Source of the DNA: Dehalococcoidia bacterium
GTDB lineage: Bacteria; Chloroflexota; Dehalococcoidia; Tepidiformales; Tepidiformaceae
Reading direction: 5' to 3'
Length of the DNA stretch: 5,705 bases
Assembly: GCA_009838385.1 (NCBI GenBank)
Contig: VXRS01000089.1
Location: forward strand, 1-5,705
Below are positions 4,088-5,705 of this stretch, in pieces; the first letter of the stretch is position 1, and every line of letters begins with the position of its first letter. The notes below the pieces were generated by a model. That model was not told the origin of the DNA and did no database searches. It was given only the letters and a program-made list of their open reading frames with translations. The position numbers and the translations under genes were made by a program.

Positions 4088-5705
4088 CTACTTCGCCCTG
4101 ACTCCTCGCGCTGATGCGACGATTGCATCAAAGAGCGCTCCCACATCCCGAGAGTCACCTTCGCTACTCTCGATCCGACGTCCCAACTCCTCGCCGGTGT
4201 TTGCGTCGAGGACGAGGTAAGAACCAGTCTTCACGTCTTCAAGCCCGACGGTGTAGCCACGACCACCGAGGACCCAGCCCGTGTAACGGACTAAGGTCAT
4301 GCCTGCAGGGACATCAATCTCGAGTGGGGAATGTGGGGCAACACGGTATCTTGCCCCACCCGGGACGGGCTGTTCGTACAGCATGATCGGGGGGCCCCCG
4401 TCGGGATCAGGTCGGGCCGCAGGGGGATTCCACCGCAGTTCCACCTCCAACTCGTCGGTGAGCACGTCGTCGACGCACATGAGGTGGGCGAGGTAGAGCC
4501 ACTCAACTGCAAGGAGCTTGCGGGCGCGTTCCCCGGGAGGGTCCGGGAGGATTGCTGTGACCCTGTACCGCATCCAGCAGTCCTCATAGCCGACGGGGTA
4601 CCACTCGATCACGTCACCTATTTCAATGCTGTTGTAGAACGCTGCGTGCGAAGTCCCACCGCTGTCAGAGACGTTTACCATGATGGTGGTTGTGTCTGTG
4701 AGTGCATGCCAATCGGTGACGGCGCTGCTCTCGCCGCCCAGACCCTCGGCGAGGAACGCGTAGCTGCCCGGCGTCGCGACTGTGCCCGTCGTGTCGTAGG
4801 TGTCGTACCGGAAGGTCGTCGGGGTGGGCGGTGGAGGCTCGGTGAGGAGAGCCTTGTGGAGAATGGGACCACCCGGATCAAGCCCCGGAATCGGGTGCAC
4901 GGTGCCCGAGCCAAAGTCCACCAGGACGGTCTGGGTGGCGTCCCCACACGCTTCGGATCCCAGGAACCCGACGAACAGCGCTCCTTCCAGGTGATCCCTA
5001 ATCCAGAGGGGCCTGTGGCTTTCGTACGATCCCTCGCCTCCCCACGAGTAGGCGCCCAGGAATGCGCCCTGATCGCTGTGGTGGAGGAACCTGTCAAGCT
5101 GCCCTGGTTCGCGTTCCTCATGGCCGAGCCGGCCATCGACCGAACTGCGGACCCATGGGCGGGGAAGCTGCTCCGGCGGCTCCCACGCTTCCCCGGAGCG
5201 AAGCTCCTTTAGCCGACCGTCCGTATCGCGGAAGGCGACGTCGCCTTCCTTGACGCGGAGCACGCCTCCCTCGGGGTAGTCTCCCCACCTCTCCCAGGTC
5301 TCGCCTGCATCAACGGAGCCCCAGACCCCTCTAGCGGCGTCCGGATCGACACGATCAAAGGTCCAGCAGGCTCCGCGTTCGCACACCTCCGCCACCAGGG
5401 TCTGGCCGCTCGCACTTACGCCTTCCAATTGCGGGGGCCAATTCTCCGGGCCCCAGTCGTCAGCGTTGATCGACGGCAGCTTCGCGAACGGATCGTCCCA
5501 GGCCAGATCCCCCGCCTCCGTGGCGACCGCCCGACTCCACCACACCGGGCCGTGGCAGCTGTCGGACTGGCGGAAATAGAGCGTCGCACCGGTCGGCAGC
5601 GGTCGTGGCTCCCCCATCGTCAGGGGCACGTACTCGATTGGTTCCGGAGTCGCGGTCGGCGTCGGCGAGGGCGTGGGAGCAGGGGTCCGGGTCGCGTCCG
5701 GGGTG
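4088..5705 (-). CDS. Probable exported protein with Thr/Pro linker and Asp-box; N-terminus outside window
   Basis: The frame is open to the window edge, giving 538 visible residues. A GTG at 5629 is not the likely start. The 25 residues before it form a Thr/Pro/Ala linker (TPAPTPSPTPTATPEP), as in bacterial lipoproteins and secreted proteins where such a linker follows the signal peptide. Residues below count from that GTG. SVDAGETW (105-112) matches the Asp-box S-x-D-x-G-x-T-W of beta-propeller turns, and nearby Trp/Gly-rich repeats fit a beta-rich fold. A short PPPPTP linker (265-270) leads into a second part starting TTFRYDTYDTTG, with CWMRYRVTAI (351-360) and a closing beta-rich segment to about 485. 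Several Cys residues (25, 83, 88, 228, 351, 385) could form disulphides outside the cytoplasm. I recognise no enzymatic function. Its TAG stop lies 13-43 bp before the two possible lysC starts. It may be unrelated to lysC despite proximity. Confidence 0.75.
   Translation of the reverse strand, partial: TPDATRTPAPTPSPTPTATPEPIEYVPLTMGEPRPLPTGATLYFRQSDSCHGPVWWSRAVATEAGDLAWDDPFAKLPSINADDWGPENWPPQLEGVSASGQTLVAEVCERGACWTFDRVDPDAARGVWGSVDAGETWERWGDYPEGGVLRVKEGDVAFRDTDGRLKELRSGEAWEPPEQLPRPWVRSSVDGRLGHEEREPGQLDRFLHHSDQGAFLGAYSWGGEGSYESHRPLWIRDHLEGALFVGFLGSEACGDATQTVLVDFGSGTVHPIPGLDPGGPILHKALLTEPPPPTPTTFRYDTYDTTGTVATPGSYAFLAEGLGGESSAVTDWHALTDTTTIMVNVSDSGGTSHAAFYNSIEIGDVIEWYPVGYEDCWMRYRVTAILPDPPGERARKLLAVEWLYLAHLMCVDDVLTDELEVELRWNPPAARPDPDGGPPIMLYEQPVPGGARYRVAPHSPLEIDVPAGMTLVRYTGWVLGGRGYTVGLEDVKTGSYLVLDANTGEELGRRIESSEGDSRDVGALFDAIVASARGVRAK

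Noticed and set aside
3271..4101. Long plus-strand frame opposite lysC (276 codons)
   Set aside because: His/Arg/Asp-rich shadow of the lysC codons with no recognisable motif or start signal.
4331..5212. Plus-strand frame opposite the exported-protein gene (293 codons)
   Set aside because: No family features, no start signal, and the minus-strand frame has a coherent linker, Asp-box and continuous length to the window edge.
1..5705. tRNA or rRNA genes
   Set aside because: No cloverleaf with a T-loop motif and no rRNA-like conserved segment was seen on either strand.

Overview
This is a high-GC bacterial window holding ordinary core-metabolism genes separated by unusually structured intergenic DNA. 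The GC-rich coding bias, sparse Shine-Dalgarno sites, a Mycobacterium-type RpiB active site and a secreted protein with a Thr/Pro linker would suit a Chloroflexota (for example Dehalococcoidia/SAR202-like) or actinobacterial genome. That placement is inference from style, because no marker gene is present.

Layout. The left edge (1-290, minus) is the N-terminal part of a GNAT-type N-acetyltransferase, cut by the window. It diverges from a complete thiolase (409-1584, plus). The 118 bp between them hold a candidate -10 box, a small hairpin and a perfect 18-bp GC palindrome. Next comes a repeat-rich island. An array of four purine-rich core plus hairpin units (1585-1713) starts at the thiolase stop codon. 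A possible 70-residue gene follows (1797-2009, plus). A second array of the same units in inverted orientation (2011-2106) then runs into the stop codon of the convergent gene rpiB (2103-2528, minus).

Upstream of rpiB lies a 292-bp gap with no long gene. Read on the minus strand it contains a possible 17-residue leader peptide rich in Leu/Val/Ile with a good ribosome binding site, a hairpin directly after its stop codon, a partly T-box-like segment, and a strong 11-bp GC hairpin likely to be a terminator. Then come aspartokinase lysC (2821-4044, minus) and, upstream of it on the same strand, the C-terminal 538 residues of a probably exported protein with a Thr/Pro linker and an Asp-box (4088-5705, minus; its start is outside the window).

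The genes do not form one pathway. Thiolase serves acyl-CoA metabolism, RpiB the pentose phosphate pathway, and LysC the aspartate family of amino acids. The parts most worth a second look are the paired inverted repeat arrays around the small gene, the leader and attenuator-like region that feeds into rpiB rather than an amino-acid operon, and a recurring TANNNT box six bases before the start codon of three genes, which suggests leaderless transcripts.
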